Assembly (NCBI GenBank): GCA_045617825.1
Contig: JAZLJI010000120.1
Coordinates: forward strand, 1 to 64,000
Direction of reading: 5' to 3'
DNA length: 64,000 nucleotides
DNA from: UBA6987 sp045617825
GTDB lineage: Bacteria; Bacillota; Clostridia; Lachnospirales; Lachnospiraceae
This document shows, piece after piece, positions 33,106 to 41,513 of the stretch. How positions within the stretch are numbered: position 1 is the first letter of the stretch; every line of letters begins with the position of its first letter. The translations under genes were made by a program, and so were the position numbers. The notes under the pieces were generated by a model. The model was not told the DNA's origin. It searched no databases and worked only from the letters and a program-made list of their open reading frames with translations.

Positions 33106-33131
33106 CAAATTCCCAATCGTTTGTGAATTTG
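33106..33131. repeat. 26-bp palindrome, copy 3, between abi and int
   Basis: Arms CAAATTCCCA and TGTGAATTTG flank ATCGTT, with one mismatch to copy 1. It lies 8 bp after the abi stop and 23 bp before the integrase start. A short TTTT follows, so it can act as a weak terminator of abi. Confidence 0.75.
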
Positions 33132-33154
33132 CCCTTTTGAAAGGATTACTCGGC

Positions 33155-34204
33155 ATGACTATTGAAAAGCTCCCCTCTGGGAAATACCGTGTCAAGCTCT
33201 ATCTCGGCACAGATCCCAGCGGCAAAAAACGGTTTAAGTCCTTCACTGCCAGCACCAGGAAGGAGGCGCTGATGAGGGCCGCGCAATACGACGACGAAGC
33301 CCAAAAGAACGATACCGGCGGCACCGTATCAGAAGTTGTTGCCCGTTATATCCAGCTGAAGGCACCTGTTCTGTCTCCTTCCACCGTCCGCGATTACAAG
33401 GGCTATGCCACCCGCTATATCGATCCTGACCGCTTCGGCCGTCTGGACTTCTTCTCCTGCACTCCCGTGCAGGTCCAGGAGTGGATCTCGCGGCTGGCCC
33501 TTTCGCTGTCTCCCAAGTCCTGCAGCAATATTTACGGCCTTTTTTCCGCGACCGTATCCGTATTCCGTCCTCAACTTGTCCTGAAAGTCCGTCTGCCCCA
33601 GAAGATAAAGCCGCGTCTTTATACTCCATCCAATACCGACGTGAAGCGTGTCCTTGATTATCTCAACGAATCCGGAGATCGTGACACTTATATTGCTGTG
33701 CTGCTTTCCTCCTGCGGAAGCCTGCGGCGCGGTGAAATCTGTGCTCTGACCGCTGATTCTGTGGATCGCGTCCGCCGCACCGTATCCATCACCGGCGATC
33801 TGGTAAAAGACGAGCACCATCAGTTCGTGCTTAAAGATGCTCCGAAGACCGGCGCATCTTACCGTGAGGTGCAGCTTCCCCAGGCTGTGATCGATCTCCT
33901 CCCCACCGAAGGCCGACTGGTCCGAATTTCCCCGGATCAGCTATCCAATCGGTTCGCCCGGGCTGTCCGTGCTCTCGGCCTCCCGCATTTCCGTTTCCAC
34001 GACCTTCGCAGCTACTGGCTGACTATTCTCACCTATGCCGGCGTGCCCGCCCGGATCCTGCAGGCCATGGGTGGCTGGGAGACTGATCACGTCATGAAGT
34101 CCGTCTATTTGCGTGTGATCGACGAAGAGAAGCAGAAGCAGCTGGAAAAAATATCGGCTCAATTTGAAAACAGCATTTTGTTGGACTCAGCAAAATGTCC
34201 CTGA
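33155..34204 (+). CDS. int: Tyrosine integrase of the prophage
   Basis: The 349-residue protein has the AP2-like and SAM-like N-terminal parts (MTIEKLPSGKYRVKLYLGTD; STVRDYKGYATRYIDPDRFG) and the catalytic set: Arg in CGSLRRGEICAL, His-x-x-Arg in RFHDLRSYWLTI, Trp/His in GGWETDHVMKS and Tyr in VYLRVIDEE. It recombines attP with the tRNA-Gly gene. I chose the ATG at 33155 behind GAAAGGA; the longer frame crosses the palindrome. It points toward attR, 30 bp away. Confidence 0.92.
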   Translation: MTIEKLPSGKYRVKLYLGTDPSGKKRFKSFTASTRKEALMRAAQYDDEAQKNDTGGTVSEVVARYIQLKAPVLSPSTVRDYKGYATRYIDPDRFGRLDFFSCTPVQVQEWISRLALSLSPKSCSNIYGLFSATVSVFRPQLVLKVRLPQKIKPRLYTPSNTDVKRVLDYLNESGDRDTYIAVLLSSCGSLRRGEICALTADSVDRVRRTVSITGDLVKDEHHQFVLKDAPKTGASYREVQLPQAVIDLLPTEGRLVRISPDQLSNRFARAVRALGLPHFRFHDLRSYWLTILTYAGVPARILQAMGGWETDHVMKSVYLRVIDEEKQKQLEKISAQFENSILLDSAKCP

Positions 34205-34225
34205 TTTTCTTTTTATGCCTATTTC

Positions 34226-34244
34226 GTGGAAACTTCGTGGAAAC
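34226..34244. promoter_or_regulatory. Candidate integrase arm-type sites, right arm
   Basis: GTGGAAAC occurs at 34226-34233 and 34237-34244, spaced 11 bp. The left prophage end has the same pair. They lie between the int stop and the tRNA core. Confidence 0.45.
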
Positions 34245-34372
34245 TTTATGTGAAAAATTCTGCACCGACGAGGCAATTTTCTTCCCGTCAGATGCACAAA
34301 AAACCCTTGAAACTCAACGGATTTCGTTGAATTTCAAGGGTTTTCTCATTCAGCAGATAACGGGAATCGAAC
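34234..34372. repeat. attR: right copy of the 139-bp prophage direct repeat
   Basis: This copy matches 1758-1896. It covers one GTGGAAAC arm site, the tRNA terminator hairpin and the last 21 bases of tRNA-Gly. The full tRNA is kept on this side. Confidence 0.85.
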
Positions 34373-34422
34373 CCGCCTATCCAGCTTGGGAAGCTGGTGT
34401 TCTACCAATGAACTATATCTGC
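34352..34422 (-). tRNA. tRNA-Gly(CCC)
   Basis: The minus strand folds as a full cloverleaf: acceptor GCAGATA/TATCTGC, D arm with GTTCATTGGTAGAAC, anticodon stem CCAGC/GCTGG with loop TTCCCAA (anticodon CCC) and T arm CGGGTTCGATTCCCG. The 3' end is the prophage attachment site. No CCA is encoded. A symmetric AAACCCTTGAA hairpin with T-run follows as terminator. Confidence 0.95.
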
Positions 34423-34498
34423 ATCGCTTACTTTATAGCATTTTATCGGCCGCTTTTCAAGTGTTTTCTGAAAGCTTTTTGATTTTTGCCCGCGGCAC

Positions 34499-34527
34499 GA
34501 AAAAAGGAAGCCGAACGGCTTCCTTTT
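34499..34527 (-). terminator. Terminator after tRNA-Leu
   Basis: GGAAGCCG and CGGCTTCC pair, with A/T runs on both sides. It lies 3 bp after the tRNA-Leu 3' end. Confidence 0.8.
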
Positions 34528-34529
34528 TC

Positions 34530-34612
34530 TGCGGAAGAAGGGACTTGAACCCTCACGATCTTCGATCACATGATCCTTAGTCATGCCTGTCTGCCAGTTC
34601 CAGCACTTCCGC
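34530..34612 (-). tRNA. tRNA-Leu(AAG)
   Basis: The class II tRNA has acceptor GCGGAAG/CTTCCGC with discriminator A, anticodon stem CATGA/TCATG with loop CTAAGGA (anticodon AAG), a long variable arm (GATCGAAGATC) and T arm AGGGTTCAAGTCCCT. An AAG anticodon with A34 is uncommon for Leu in bacteria; A34 may be edited to inosine. Confidence 0.93.
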
Positions 34613-34694
34613 CTGTCTTGACGACGGTGGACATTATAGCACGCAGGCCCCGGCATTTCAAGTCCTTTTCACAAATCTTTTTCGGATTTCCGCC

Positions 34695-35837
34695 TTATTT
34701 CACGCTGATGGCCTTCTGGGGGCAAAGCTCCTGACAGCAGTAGCAGCGGATGCATTTACGGTAATCGTACACCGGCGTGCGGTCGGTGCCATCCGAGAAA
34801 TTCACCGCCCTGCCCTCCACGGGGCAGTGGTTCACGCAGATGCCGCAGCGGACGCATTTGTCGGGATCGATGACCGGCTTGCGCTTGCCGCCGGAGATGC
34901 GGGACCAGAGGCTCAGGACGTTGAGCTTGTCCTTCTCCCGCTGCACGTCGAAATCCGCCTGGCCGAAGCGGGAAACCAGCTCCTCCCGGCTGATCGGCGC
35001 TGCGCCGCTCTCCTCCGCCAGCAGCAGACGGATGTCCGCCTCGTGAGAATGTCCCAGCCCGGCCAGCTCGCCCTGGATATTCGTGGGCACCTGCTCCGGT
35101 GCCAGATGCACCAGCCAGCAGAACACCGTGTCCAGCGCCACCGGATCGGCGGAGGCCAGGATCAGGCCCATGTGCCGGGGTCTGCCCGAGGCGGGGCCGT
35201 TCCCCTCCATCGCCGTCACGGCGTCCATGAAATGCAGCCGCTGCGGGGTGGCCCGGTGGATATCCGTCAGCATCTTGGCGAACTTCACCGCCGTGGGATA
35301 GCTCACGTGCCCGGCGGCCTTCCGGTGCCCGCAGATCAGGCCGTACATATTTTTCACCGCGCCGGTGATCCGCTCCAGCATATGGGTCTTCATCTTGCAG
35401 AGGCCGATGATGGCGTCCGCCTCGGTGACTTCCCTGGAAAAGTAGAATTCCCTGCAGCTGCGCCCCTCGGGGAAGCGGGTCTTCACCTCCTCGGACATGT
35501 CCAGGATCCTCGCGCCGGCCAGGTCCTCCTCGGTCAGCTTCAGCTTGGCAAATGCCGTCCGGCAGCTGCCGTTTGCCGGAGAATCACCGACCCCCACCTG
35601 TCCGCAGCCTGCCTCGGCCAGCAGCCGGCAAAGGCCCTTGATCACGCTGGGATGGGTGGTGATCACCTTCTCCGACTCCGCGGGGGACAGGAAATTGGGC
35701 TTCACCAGGATCCTCTCCTCGGGCTTCACGAAGGCCGTAAGGCCGCCCAGCGCCTCCGCCGCCGCCTTCAGGCTGCGGTAGACCCGTTCCTCTTCATAAT
35801 CCTCACAGATACTGATCACGACCGTTGACGTCTGCAT
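34695..35837 (-). CDS. DUF362 protein with C-terminal 2x[4Fe-4S] ferredoxin domain
   Basis: The 380-residue protein has the DUF362 region (PEERILVKPNFLSPAESEKV, GVGDSPANG, KMKTHMLERITGAVKNMYG) and a C-terminal pair of Cys sets: DKCVRCGICVNHCPVEGRA and KCIRCYCCQELCPQKAI. The redox partner or substrate is unknown. Start at 35837 is chosen for GAGGGGGG upstream. It is a single-gene unit that diverges from the transketolase operon. Confidence 0.85.
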   Translation of the reverse strand: MQTSTVVISICEDYEEERVYRSLKAAAEALGGLTAFVKPEERILVKPNFLSPAESEKVITTHPSVIKGLCRLLAEAGCGQVGVGDSPANGSCRTAFAKLKLTEEDLAGARILDMSEEVKTRFPEGRSCREFYFSREVTEADAIIGLCKMKTHMLERITGAVKNMYGLICGHRKAAGHVSYPTAVKFAKMLTDIHRATPQRLHFMDAVTAMEGNGPASGRPRHMGLILASADPVALDTVFCWLVHLAPEQVPTNIQGELAGLGHSHEADIRLLLAEESGAAPISREELVSRFGQADFDVQREKDKLNVLSLWSRISGGKRKPVIDPDKCVRCGICVNHCPVEGRAVNFSDGTDRTPVYDYRKCIRCYCCQELCPQKAISVK

Positions 35838-36036
35838 GATTTGCCCCCCTCTGTCAAGCATTTGCTGCCGTGATTATCCCACCGGCCCGCGGAAAATGCA
35901 AGCGGCATTTGCGCCTTTCCCGCCTGCTTCCCGGCGAATCTCTTCCTTTTGCGGCGGAGCGCCTGCCAATGCGAAAAAAAAGCAGGAATTTTCTGCGGAA
36001 AACAGCTCATACCGCAGGGTTTTTTCGCTTTTCGGG

Positions 36037-36065
36037 TTGACCTTCGCCGTGAGTGCGGCTATAAT
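36037..36065 (+). promoter_or_regulatory. Promoter of the transketolase operon
   Basis: TTGACC and TATAAT lie 17 bp apart. Transcription would begin near 36072, about 75 bp before the first gene, which has AGGAGG at 36131-36136. The strength fits the codon-optimised genes that follow. The rest of 35838-36145 shows no gene. Confidence 0.8.
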
Positions 36066-36145
36066 TGACTGTTGGCAGGCCGGGTCTTTCTGTGCCCCCG
36101 GTCCTGTAAGATTCTGCCCCTTTGCGGGCACAGGAGGAAAATTAG

Positions 36146-36991
36146 ATGAACAAGCAAGAGCTCGCCCTGCTGGCTGCCAAGGCCCGCAAGGAAGCGGTGA
36201 CTATGGTCTACCGTGCAGCCTCCGGTCATCCCGGCGGATCCTTATCCTGCATCGACGTTGTCACCGATCTGTATTTCAATGAAATGAACGTCGATCCCAA
36301 GGATTCCAAGAATCCCGACCGTGACCGTTTTGTCATGTCCAAGGGTCATTGCTCTCCCGCTCTGTATCCGGTTCTGGCTCTGCGGGGCTTCTTCCCTGTT
36401 GATGAGCTGAAGATGTTCCGCCGCATCGACGGTCATATGTCCGGCCACGTGGAAATGAAGCACGTGAACGGCGTGGATATGTCCACCGGTTCCCTGGGTC
36501 AGGGCGTTTCCGTAGCCGTCGGCATGGCTCTGGCTGCCAAGTATCAGCAGAAGGATTACCGCACCTACGTCGTCATGGGTGACGGCGAGATCGAAGAGGG
36601 TCAGGCCTGGGAGGCCTTTGCCGCTGCTGCCAAGTATAAGCTGGACAACCTGTGCATCGTCATCGACGTGAACGGCCTGCAGATCGACGGCCCCACCGCT
36701 GACGTTATGCCCATGGAGCCCCTGGACAAGAAGGCTGAGGCCTTCGGCGCTCACGTGATCAAGATCGACGGCCACAACTTCGACGAGATCCAGGCAGCAT
36801 TTGCCGAAGCCAAGACCGTAAAGGGTCAGCCCACCATCATCCTGGCCAAGACCGTCAAGGGCAAGGGCGTTTCCTACATGGAGAACAACGTCGGCTGGCA
36901 CGGCAAGGCTCCGAACGATGCGGACTACGCCAAGGCTATGGAAGAAATTGACGCTCAGATCGCGGCTCTCGAAGCCGGAAAGGAGGCTTAA
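36146..36991 (+). CDS. Transketolase, N-terminal subunit
   Basis: The 281-residue subunit carries the thiamine diphosphate site: ASGHPGGSLSCIDV at the start, the SKGHCSPALYP substrate segment, and the GDGEIEEGQAWEAF to VIDVNGLQIDG (GDG...N) motif that binds Mg-ThDP. It works with the next gene as split transketolase of the non-oxidative pentose phosphate pathway. It is rich in preferred codons (CTG, GGC, AAG), so it is probably highly expressed. Confidence 0.95.
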   Translation: MNKQELALLAAKARKEAVTMVYRAASGHPGGSLSCIDVVTDLYFNEMNVDPKDSKNPDRDRFVMSKGHCSPALYPVLALRGFFPVDELKMFRRIDGHMSGHVEMKHVNGVDMSTGSLGQGVSVAVGMALAAKYQQKDYRTYVVMGDGEIEEGQAWEAFAAAAKYKLDNLCIVIDVNGLQIDGPTADVMPMEPLDKKAEAFGAHVIKIDGHNFDEIQAAFAEAKTVKGQPTIILAKTVKGKGVSYMENNVGWHGKAPNDADYAKAMEEIDAQIAALEAGKEA

Positions 36992-36994
36992 GCC

Positions 36995-37942
36995 ATGGGA
37001 GAAAAGATCGCTACCAGAAATGCCTACGGACAGGCTTTAGCCGCGCTGGCTGACAAATATCCGGAAATCGTTTGCCTGGACGCCGACCTTGCCGGCGCTA
37101 CCATGTCCAAGTTCTTCAAGGAGAAGCACCCCGAGCGCTTCTTCGATATGGGTATCGCCGAAGCGGATATGCAGGGCGTTGCCGCCGGTCTGGCTACCTG
37201 CGGCCTCAAGCCCTTCACCTCCACCTTCGCCATGTTCGCCTCCGGCCGCAGCTGGGAGCAGGTCAGAAACTCCATCTGCTACCCCGGTCTGAACGTTAAG
37301 GTCATCGGCTCTCACGGCGGTCTGTCCGTCGGTGAGGACGGTGCTACCCACCAGTGCATCGAGGACTTCGCCCTGATGCGCGTGATCCCCGGCATGACCG
37401 TTCTTTGCCCCTGCGACGCCAACGAGATGGAGCAGGCCTGCGAAGCGCTGGTGAACTATGAGGGTCCCGCCTACATGCGTCTGGGCCGTCTGGCTGTGGA
37501 AAACGTTACCTGCGACATCCCCGGCTACAAGTTCGAGCTGGGCAAGGGCGTTGTGATCAAGGACGGCAAGGATGCCACCATTATCGCCAACGGCATGATG
37601 GTCCAGATCGCCATGGAAGCTGAGAAGCTGCTGGCTGCCGAGGGCATCTCCGCCCGCGTGATCGACATGCACACCATCAAGCCTCTGGACGAGGAGCTGG
37701 TCCTGGCTGCCGCCAAGGAGACCGGTGCCATCGTGACCTCCGAGGAAGCCAACATCGTCGGCGGTCTGGGTGCTGCCGTTGCCGAATACCTGTCTGAGGT
37801 TTGCCCTGTGCCGGTGATCCGTCACGGTGTGAACGACGAGTTCGGCCGCAGCGGCAAGGCTCCCGCCGTGCTGGAGGCCTACGGTCTGACCGCTCAGGTC
37901 CTGGCCGAGAAGGTCAAGAAGGCTATTGCCCTGAAGAAATAA
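36995..37942 (+). CDS. Transketolase, C-terminal subunit
   Basis: The 315-residue subunit has the pyrimidine-binding domain (FFDMGIAEADMQGVAAGLAT with the catalytic Glu, then SHGGLSVGEDGATHQCIEDF) and the C-terminal domain (VTSEEANIVGGLGAAVAEYL). It starts 3 bp after the first subunit's stop. Both halves form the active heterotetramer. Confidence 0.95.
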   Translation: MGEKIATRNAYGQALAALADKYPEIVCLDADLAGATMSKFFKEKHPERFFDMGIAEADMQGVAAGLATCGLKPFTSTFAMFASGRSWEQVRNSICYPGLNVKVIGSHGGLSVGEDGATHQCIEDFALMRVIPGMTVLCPCDANEMEQACEALVNYEGPAYMRLGRLAVENVTCDIPGYKFELGKGVVIKDGKDATIIANGMMVQIAMEAEKLLAAEGISARVIDMHTIKPLDEELVLAAAKETGAIVTSEEANIVGGLGAAVAEYLSEVCPVPVIRHGVNDEFGRSGKAPAVLEAYGLTAQVLAEKVKKAIALKK

Positions 37943-37981
37943 CTCCCGCCCGGGGCATCCCCCGCAGGCAGGCAAAGCAAG

Positions 37982-38012
37982 GCGCTCCGGGCGATGCCCG
38001 GAGCGCTTTTTC
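37982..38012 (+). terminator. Terminator of the transketolase operon
   Basis: GCGCTCCGGGC and GCCCGGAGCGC pair around AT and are followed by five T. Confidence 0.9.
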
Positions 38013-38020
38013 ATGCCATA

Positions 38021-38054
38021 AAACAGGAGCGGGCCCTCAGGGGCCCGCTCCTGC
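38021..38054 (-). terminator. Terminator of the NifX-FKBP gene
   Basis: CAGGAGCGGGCCC and its complement pair around a short loop, with TTTTAT on the minus strand. It faces the previous terminator, so both convergent units are closed. Confidence 0.8.
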
Positions 38055-38063
38055 TCTGCTGTC

Positions 38064-38909
38064 TCAGTCTTTAACGCTCAGCAGCTCGATATGGAAGTTC
38101 AGTTCCTTGCCGGCCATCTCGTGGTTGGTGTCCAGCGTGATCATCGTCTCGGTCTTGGCGGTCACCGTCACCGGGAAGGACTGGCCCCGATTATTGGTCA
38201 GGAACACCCGCTCACCGGGATTCAGCATCTCCGCGCCCTGCAGCTGGCTGATGGGCAGCGTGAAGATCTGCTCGGGATCCACCGGCCCGTAGGCATCCTC
38301 CGGCATCAGATGGATGTCAACGCTTTCTCCCACCTTCATATCCACGACGGCCTTATCAAAGCCGGGGATCATCATTCCCGCGCCGCAGATGAACTCTAAC
38401 GGCTCGTCCCGGTCGTAGGAGGCGTCAAACTGCGTCCCGTCGTTGAAGGTGCCGCGGTAATGCACGCTCACGGTCTTGCCGGCGTTGGGACCCTCAAACA
38501 GGATCCGGGGCTGGCAGCCGCCGCAGCTTCCGCAGCTGCCGGAGCATCCGCCGCCGCAATGGCAGCCCTCTTCCTCCTCCTCATGATGGCAGTTGACGCC
38601 CTGGGATTCCAGCTGACCGGCCAGGAAGGCCTCCACTGCCTCATCCGCGTCGCCCTCGGCACCGGAGATCACCCGGATACCGGCGTCCGTCAGCGCTTCC
38701 TCGGCGCCGCTGCCGCAGCCGCCGCAAATAATCACCTCTACGCCGGCCTCCTCCAGCACCTCTGCCAGAGCCTCGTGTCCGGCGCCGCCGGCGCTCAGCA
38801 TACTGGCGGACAGGATCTTCCGATCCTCGGTCTCATAAAGCTTGAAGGTCTCGGTCCTTCCGAAATGGGGGAATACCTTGCCCTCCTGATAGCATACTGC
38901 AATTCTCAT
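38064..38909 (-). CDS. NifX/NifB-type metal-cluster-binding domain fused to FKBP-type PPIase (SlyD-like)
   Basis: Residues 1-105 match the dinitrogenase iron-molybdenum cofactor domain (MRIAVCYQEGKVFPHFGRTE, VEVIICGGCGSGAEEAL). A Cys/His/Glu-rich linker follows at about 106-134 (HHEEEEEGCHCGGGC and further CxxC groups). Residues 135-281 are an FKBP (VSVHYRGTFNDGTQFDASYD, FICGAGMMIPGFDKAVVDMK) with a SlyD-type flap insertion (MPEDAYGPVDPEQIFTLP). A metal-binding, metallochaperone-like or folding role is plausible, as SlyD carries nickel. No nif genes are near. Expression is from its own unit with a terminator. Confidence 0.85.
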   Translation of the reverse strand: MRIAVCYQEGKVFPHFGRTETFKLYETEDRKILSASMLSAGGAGHEALAEVLEEAGVEVIICGGCGSGAEEALTDAGIRVISGAEGDADEAVEAFLAGQLESQGVNCHHEEEEEGCHCGGGCSGSCGSCGGCQPRILFEGPNAGKTVSVHYRGTFNDGTQFDASYDRDEPLEFICGAGMMIPGFDKAVVDMKVGESVDIHLMPEDAYGPVDPEQIFTLPISQLQGAEMLNPGERVFLTNNRGQSFPVTVTAKTETMITLDTNHEMAGKELNFHIELLSVKD

Positions 38910-38965
38910 CTTTTTCCTTCTTTCCGCAAGCTCAGCTTGCTGCTATTTCGGCTGATGCCTGTATT

Positions 38966-39715
38966 TCAGCGGAAGCTGCGCTGCCGCAGGATCTCAAAGG
39001 CCAAAACGCCGGTGGCCACGGAGGCATTGAGCGAATCGATGTCGCCCTTCATCGGGATGGCGGTGGTAAAATCGCACTGCTCCCGTACCAGTCGGGAAAC
39101 GCCCTCTCCCTCGTTGCCGATCACCAGGCCGATGGGGCCGGTCAGGTTCTGCCGGTACATCACTTCCCCGTCCATGGCGGCGCAGACGAACCAGAGTCCC
39201 TTTTTCTTCAGGTCCTTGATGGTCTGGGTCAGATTGGTCACCCGGGCCACCGGAGTATAATTGAGCGCGCCGGCACTGGTCCGGGCCACCGTCGCCGTCA
39301 GACCCACGGCGCGGTTCTTCGGGATGATCACCCCATGCGCACCGGCCAGATTTGCCGTGCGGATGATGGCGCCCAGATTGTGCGGGTCCTCGATCCCGTC
39401 CAGCAGGATCAGGAAGGGGGCTTCGCCCTTCTCCTCTGCCTTTTTCAGCAGGTCCTCCACCTCCGCGTATTCATAGGCGGAGGCAAAGGCGATCACGCCC
39501 TGATGCTTACCGGTCTCGGACATCTCGTCCAGCCGTTCCTTCGGCACGAAGCGCAGCAGCGCGTCGGTCTTATTGGCCTCCCGGAGGATCGCCGTGATGG
39601 GGCTGTCCTTGACGCCCTCCTGGACGAAAAGCTTATCGATGGTCTTTCCGGCCCGGAAGGCCTCCAGCACCGCATTGCGTCCCTCAATCAGACTGCTTTC
39701 CGCATTCTTCTGCAT
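38966..39715 (-). CDS. rlmB: 23S rRNA (guanosine-2'-O-)-methyltransferase RlmB, TrmH family
   Basis: The 249-residue SPOUT enzyme has an N-terminal substrate-binding domain (SLIEGRNAVLEAFRAGKTID) and the trefoil-knot core: LDGIEDPHNLGAIIRTANLA, GLVIGNEGEGVSRLV and SLNASVATGVLAFEI. It methylates G2251 in 23S rRNA using S-adenosylmethionine. It starts within the end of mrnC by 32 bp. Confidence 0.92.
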   Translation of the reverse strand: MQKNAESSLIEGRNAVLEAFRAGKTIDKLFVQEGVKDSPITAILREANKTDALLRFVPKERLDEMSETGKHQGVIAFASAYEYAEVEDLLKKAEEKGEAPFLILLDGIEDPHNLGAIIRTANLAGAHGVIIPKNRAVGLTATVARTSAGALNYTPVARVTNLTQTIKDLKKKGLWFVCAAMDGEVMYRQNLTGPIGLVIGNEGEGVSRLVREQCDFTTAIPMKGDIDSLNASVATGVLAFEILRQRSFR

Positions 39716-40118
39716 ACGCCACTCCTTTTTTCACCAGCTCCAGCACCCGTTCCGTGCGGCCGCTCAGATACAGATAGCCGAGCAGGGCCTCGAAGCCCGT
39801 CGCCTTCAGATAAACGGCGGCACCCGCGTGCTTCGGGATGCTTTCCGGGTGCGCGTTCTTGCCCCTCCGGAAGATCCCGCTTTCCTCTTCGCTCAGCTCC
39901 GGCAGCAAATACTCGGCAATGGCTGCCTGCGCCTCCGCCCGGACGAATTGCTGCATCCGTTTGGTCATCGCGGCGCCCCGCAAATGATTTTCCTCCGTAA
40001 AGACAGTGCGGAGGATCAGCTCGTAAACTGAATCCCCCACAAAGGCCAGGTTTAGGACCGGTACGGTCCTGAGATCCGGCGCGCTGAGCCCGAAGGCCTT
40101 TCTTATGCTTTCTTCCAT
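39684..40118 (-). CDS. mrnC: Mini-ribonuclease III
   Basis: The 144-residue protein is an RNase III catalytic domain without a dsRNA-binding domain: LNLAFVGDSVYELILRTVFT with the conserved acidic residues, RRGKNAHPESIPKHAG and ATGFEALLGYLYLSGRTERV. It matures the ends of 23S rRNA in Firmicutes. It overlaps cysS by 16 bp and is in the usual cysS-mrnC-rlmB order. Confidence 0.93.
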   Translation of the reverse strand: MEESIRKAFGLSAPDLRTVPVLNLAFVGDSVYELILRTVFTEENHLRGAAMTKRMQQFVRAEAQAAIAEYLLPELSEEESGIFRRGKNAHPESIPKHAGAAVYLKATGFEALLGYLYLSGRTERVLELVKKGVAYAEECGKQSD

Positions 40119-41503
40119 TTAACGCCCTCTTTGGTATCCTCCAGGAGGATGCCTCTGTCTGAGAGCTCCTTTCTGATCTGATCCGCCAGCGCGTAGTTCT
40201 TGGCCTTGCGGGCCGCCTGCCGCTCGGCGATCTTCGCCTCGATATCGGCCTCCAGCAGCTCCGCCTGCTTTTCCTCGATGCCCTGGACGTCCGCCAGCGT
40301 CAGGAAGGCCTTCCGCAGGGCCGCGATCCCTTCCCGGCTGGCCGCCGCCATATCCAGGGTGTTGGCGTATTTCACCATTTCAAACAGCACCGCGATGGCA
40401 TCCGCCGTGTTGAAGTCGTCGTCCATGGCGGCCTCGTACTTCCTGACGAAAGCCTCCACCGCCGCCTGCTCGGCTTCGGTCATCGGCACATCCAGCCCCA
40501 GCTGCTTCTCTTCGGCTTCCTTCAGCCGCTCCATGGCCGTCTGGATGCGGTCCAGACCGCTCTTTGCGGCCTCCATCAGATCCGCGCTGAAGTTCAGCGG
40601 GCTGCGGTAGTGGGCGCTGAGCATGAAGAAGCGCAGCACCGCCAGATCGTATTTTTTGCTGATGTCCCGCACCAGCAGGAAATTGCCCAGAGATTTGGAC
40701 ATCTTGACGTTATCGATATTCAGGAAGGCGTTGTGCATCCAGTAACGGCTGAAGGTCTTGCCGGTGCAGGCCTCGCTCTGCGCGATCTCATTCTCATGGT
40801 GCGGGAAGATCAGGTCCTCACCGCCGCCGTGGATATCGATCTCCTCGCCCAGGTATTTGCGGGACATCACGGAGCATTCGGTGTGCCAGCCGGGACGTCC
40901 CTCGCACCAGGGGCTCACCCAATAGGGCTCGCCCTCCTTCTTCGGCTTCCACAGCACGAAGTCCATGGTGTCTTCCTTTTCATCCTCACCCGTCACCAGC
41001 AGCTGACGGTTGCCGCCCTTCAGATCGTCCAGATTCTTTCCGGACAGCTTGCCGTAATCCTTGAACCGGCGCACCCGGTAGTAGACCGTGCCGTTCTTCT
41101 CATAGGCATAGCCCTTCTCGATCAGCTCGCCGATCAGGTCGATCATGCCCTGGATCTCCTCGGTGGCCTTGGGATGGACCGTAGCCGGGCGGACGCCCAT
41201 GCCGGCCATATCCTTCTTGCATTCCGCGATATACCGCTCGCTGATCACCGAGGAATCCACCCCTTCGTTCTGGGCGGCCTTGATGATCTTGTCGTCCACG
41301 TCCGTGAAGTTGGACACGAATTTGACCTCGTAGCCCTTATATTCCAGGTAGCGCCGCACGGTATCGAAGAAGATCATGGGGCGGGCGTTGCCGATATGAA
41401 TCAGATTATAGACCGTGGGGCCGCAGACGTACATCCGCACCTTTCCGGGTTCGACGGGAACGAATTCCTCCTTCTTCCGGCTCATGGTATTGAAAATCTG
41501 CAT
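40103..41503 (-). CDS. cysS: Cysteinyl-tRNA synthetase
   Basis: The 466-residue class I enzyme has HIGN at residues 36-39 (LIHIGNARPM), the zinc ligands beginning at Cys27, WHTECSVMSRKYLGE and the KMSKS loop near residue 269. The C-terminal helical domain follows. Length is normal. Confidence 0.96.
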   Translation of the reverse strand: MQIFNTMSRKKEEFVPVEPGKVRMYVCGPTVYNLIHIGNARPMIFFDTVRRYLEYKGYEVKFVSNFTDVDDKIIKAAQNEGVDSSVISERYIAECKKDMAGMGVRPATVHPKATEEIQGMIDLIGELIEKGYAYEKNGTVYYRVRRFKDYGKLSGKNLDDLKGGNRQLLVTGEDEKEDTMDFVLWKPKKEGEPYWVSPWCEGRPGWHTECSVMSRKYLGEEIDIHGGGEDLIFPHHENEIAQSEACTGKTFSRYWMHNAFLNIDNVKMSKSLGNFLLVRDISKKYDLAVLRFFMLSAHYRSPLNFSADLMEAAKSGLDRIQTAMERLKEAEEKQLGLDVPMTEAEQAAVEAFVRKYEAAMDDDFNTADAIAVLFEMVKYANTLDMAAASREGIAALRKAFLTLADVQGIEEKQAELLEADIEAKIAERQAARKAKNYALADQIRKELSDRGILLEDTKEGVKWKKA

Positions 41504-41513
41504 AGCTGCCTCC

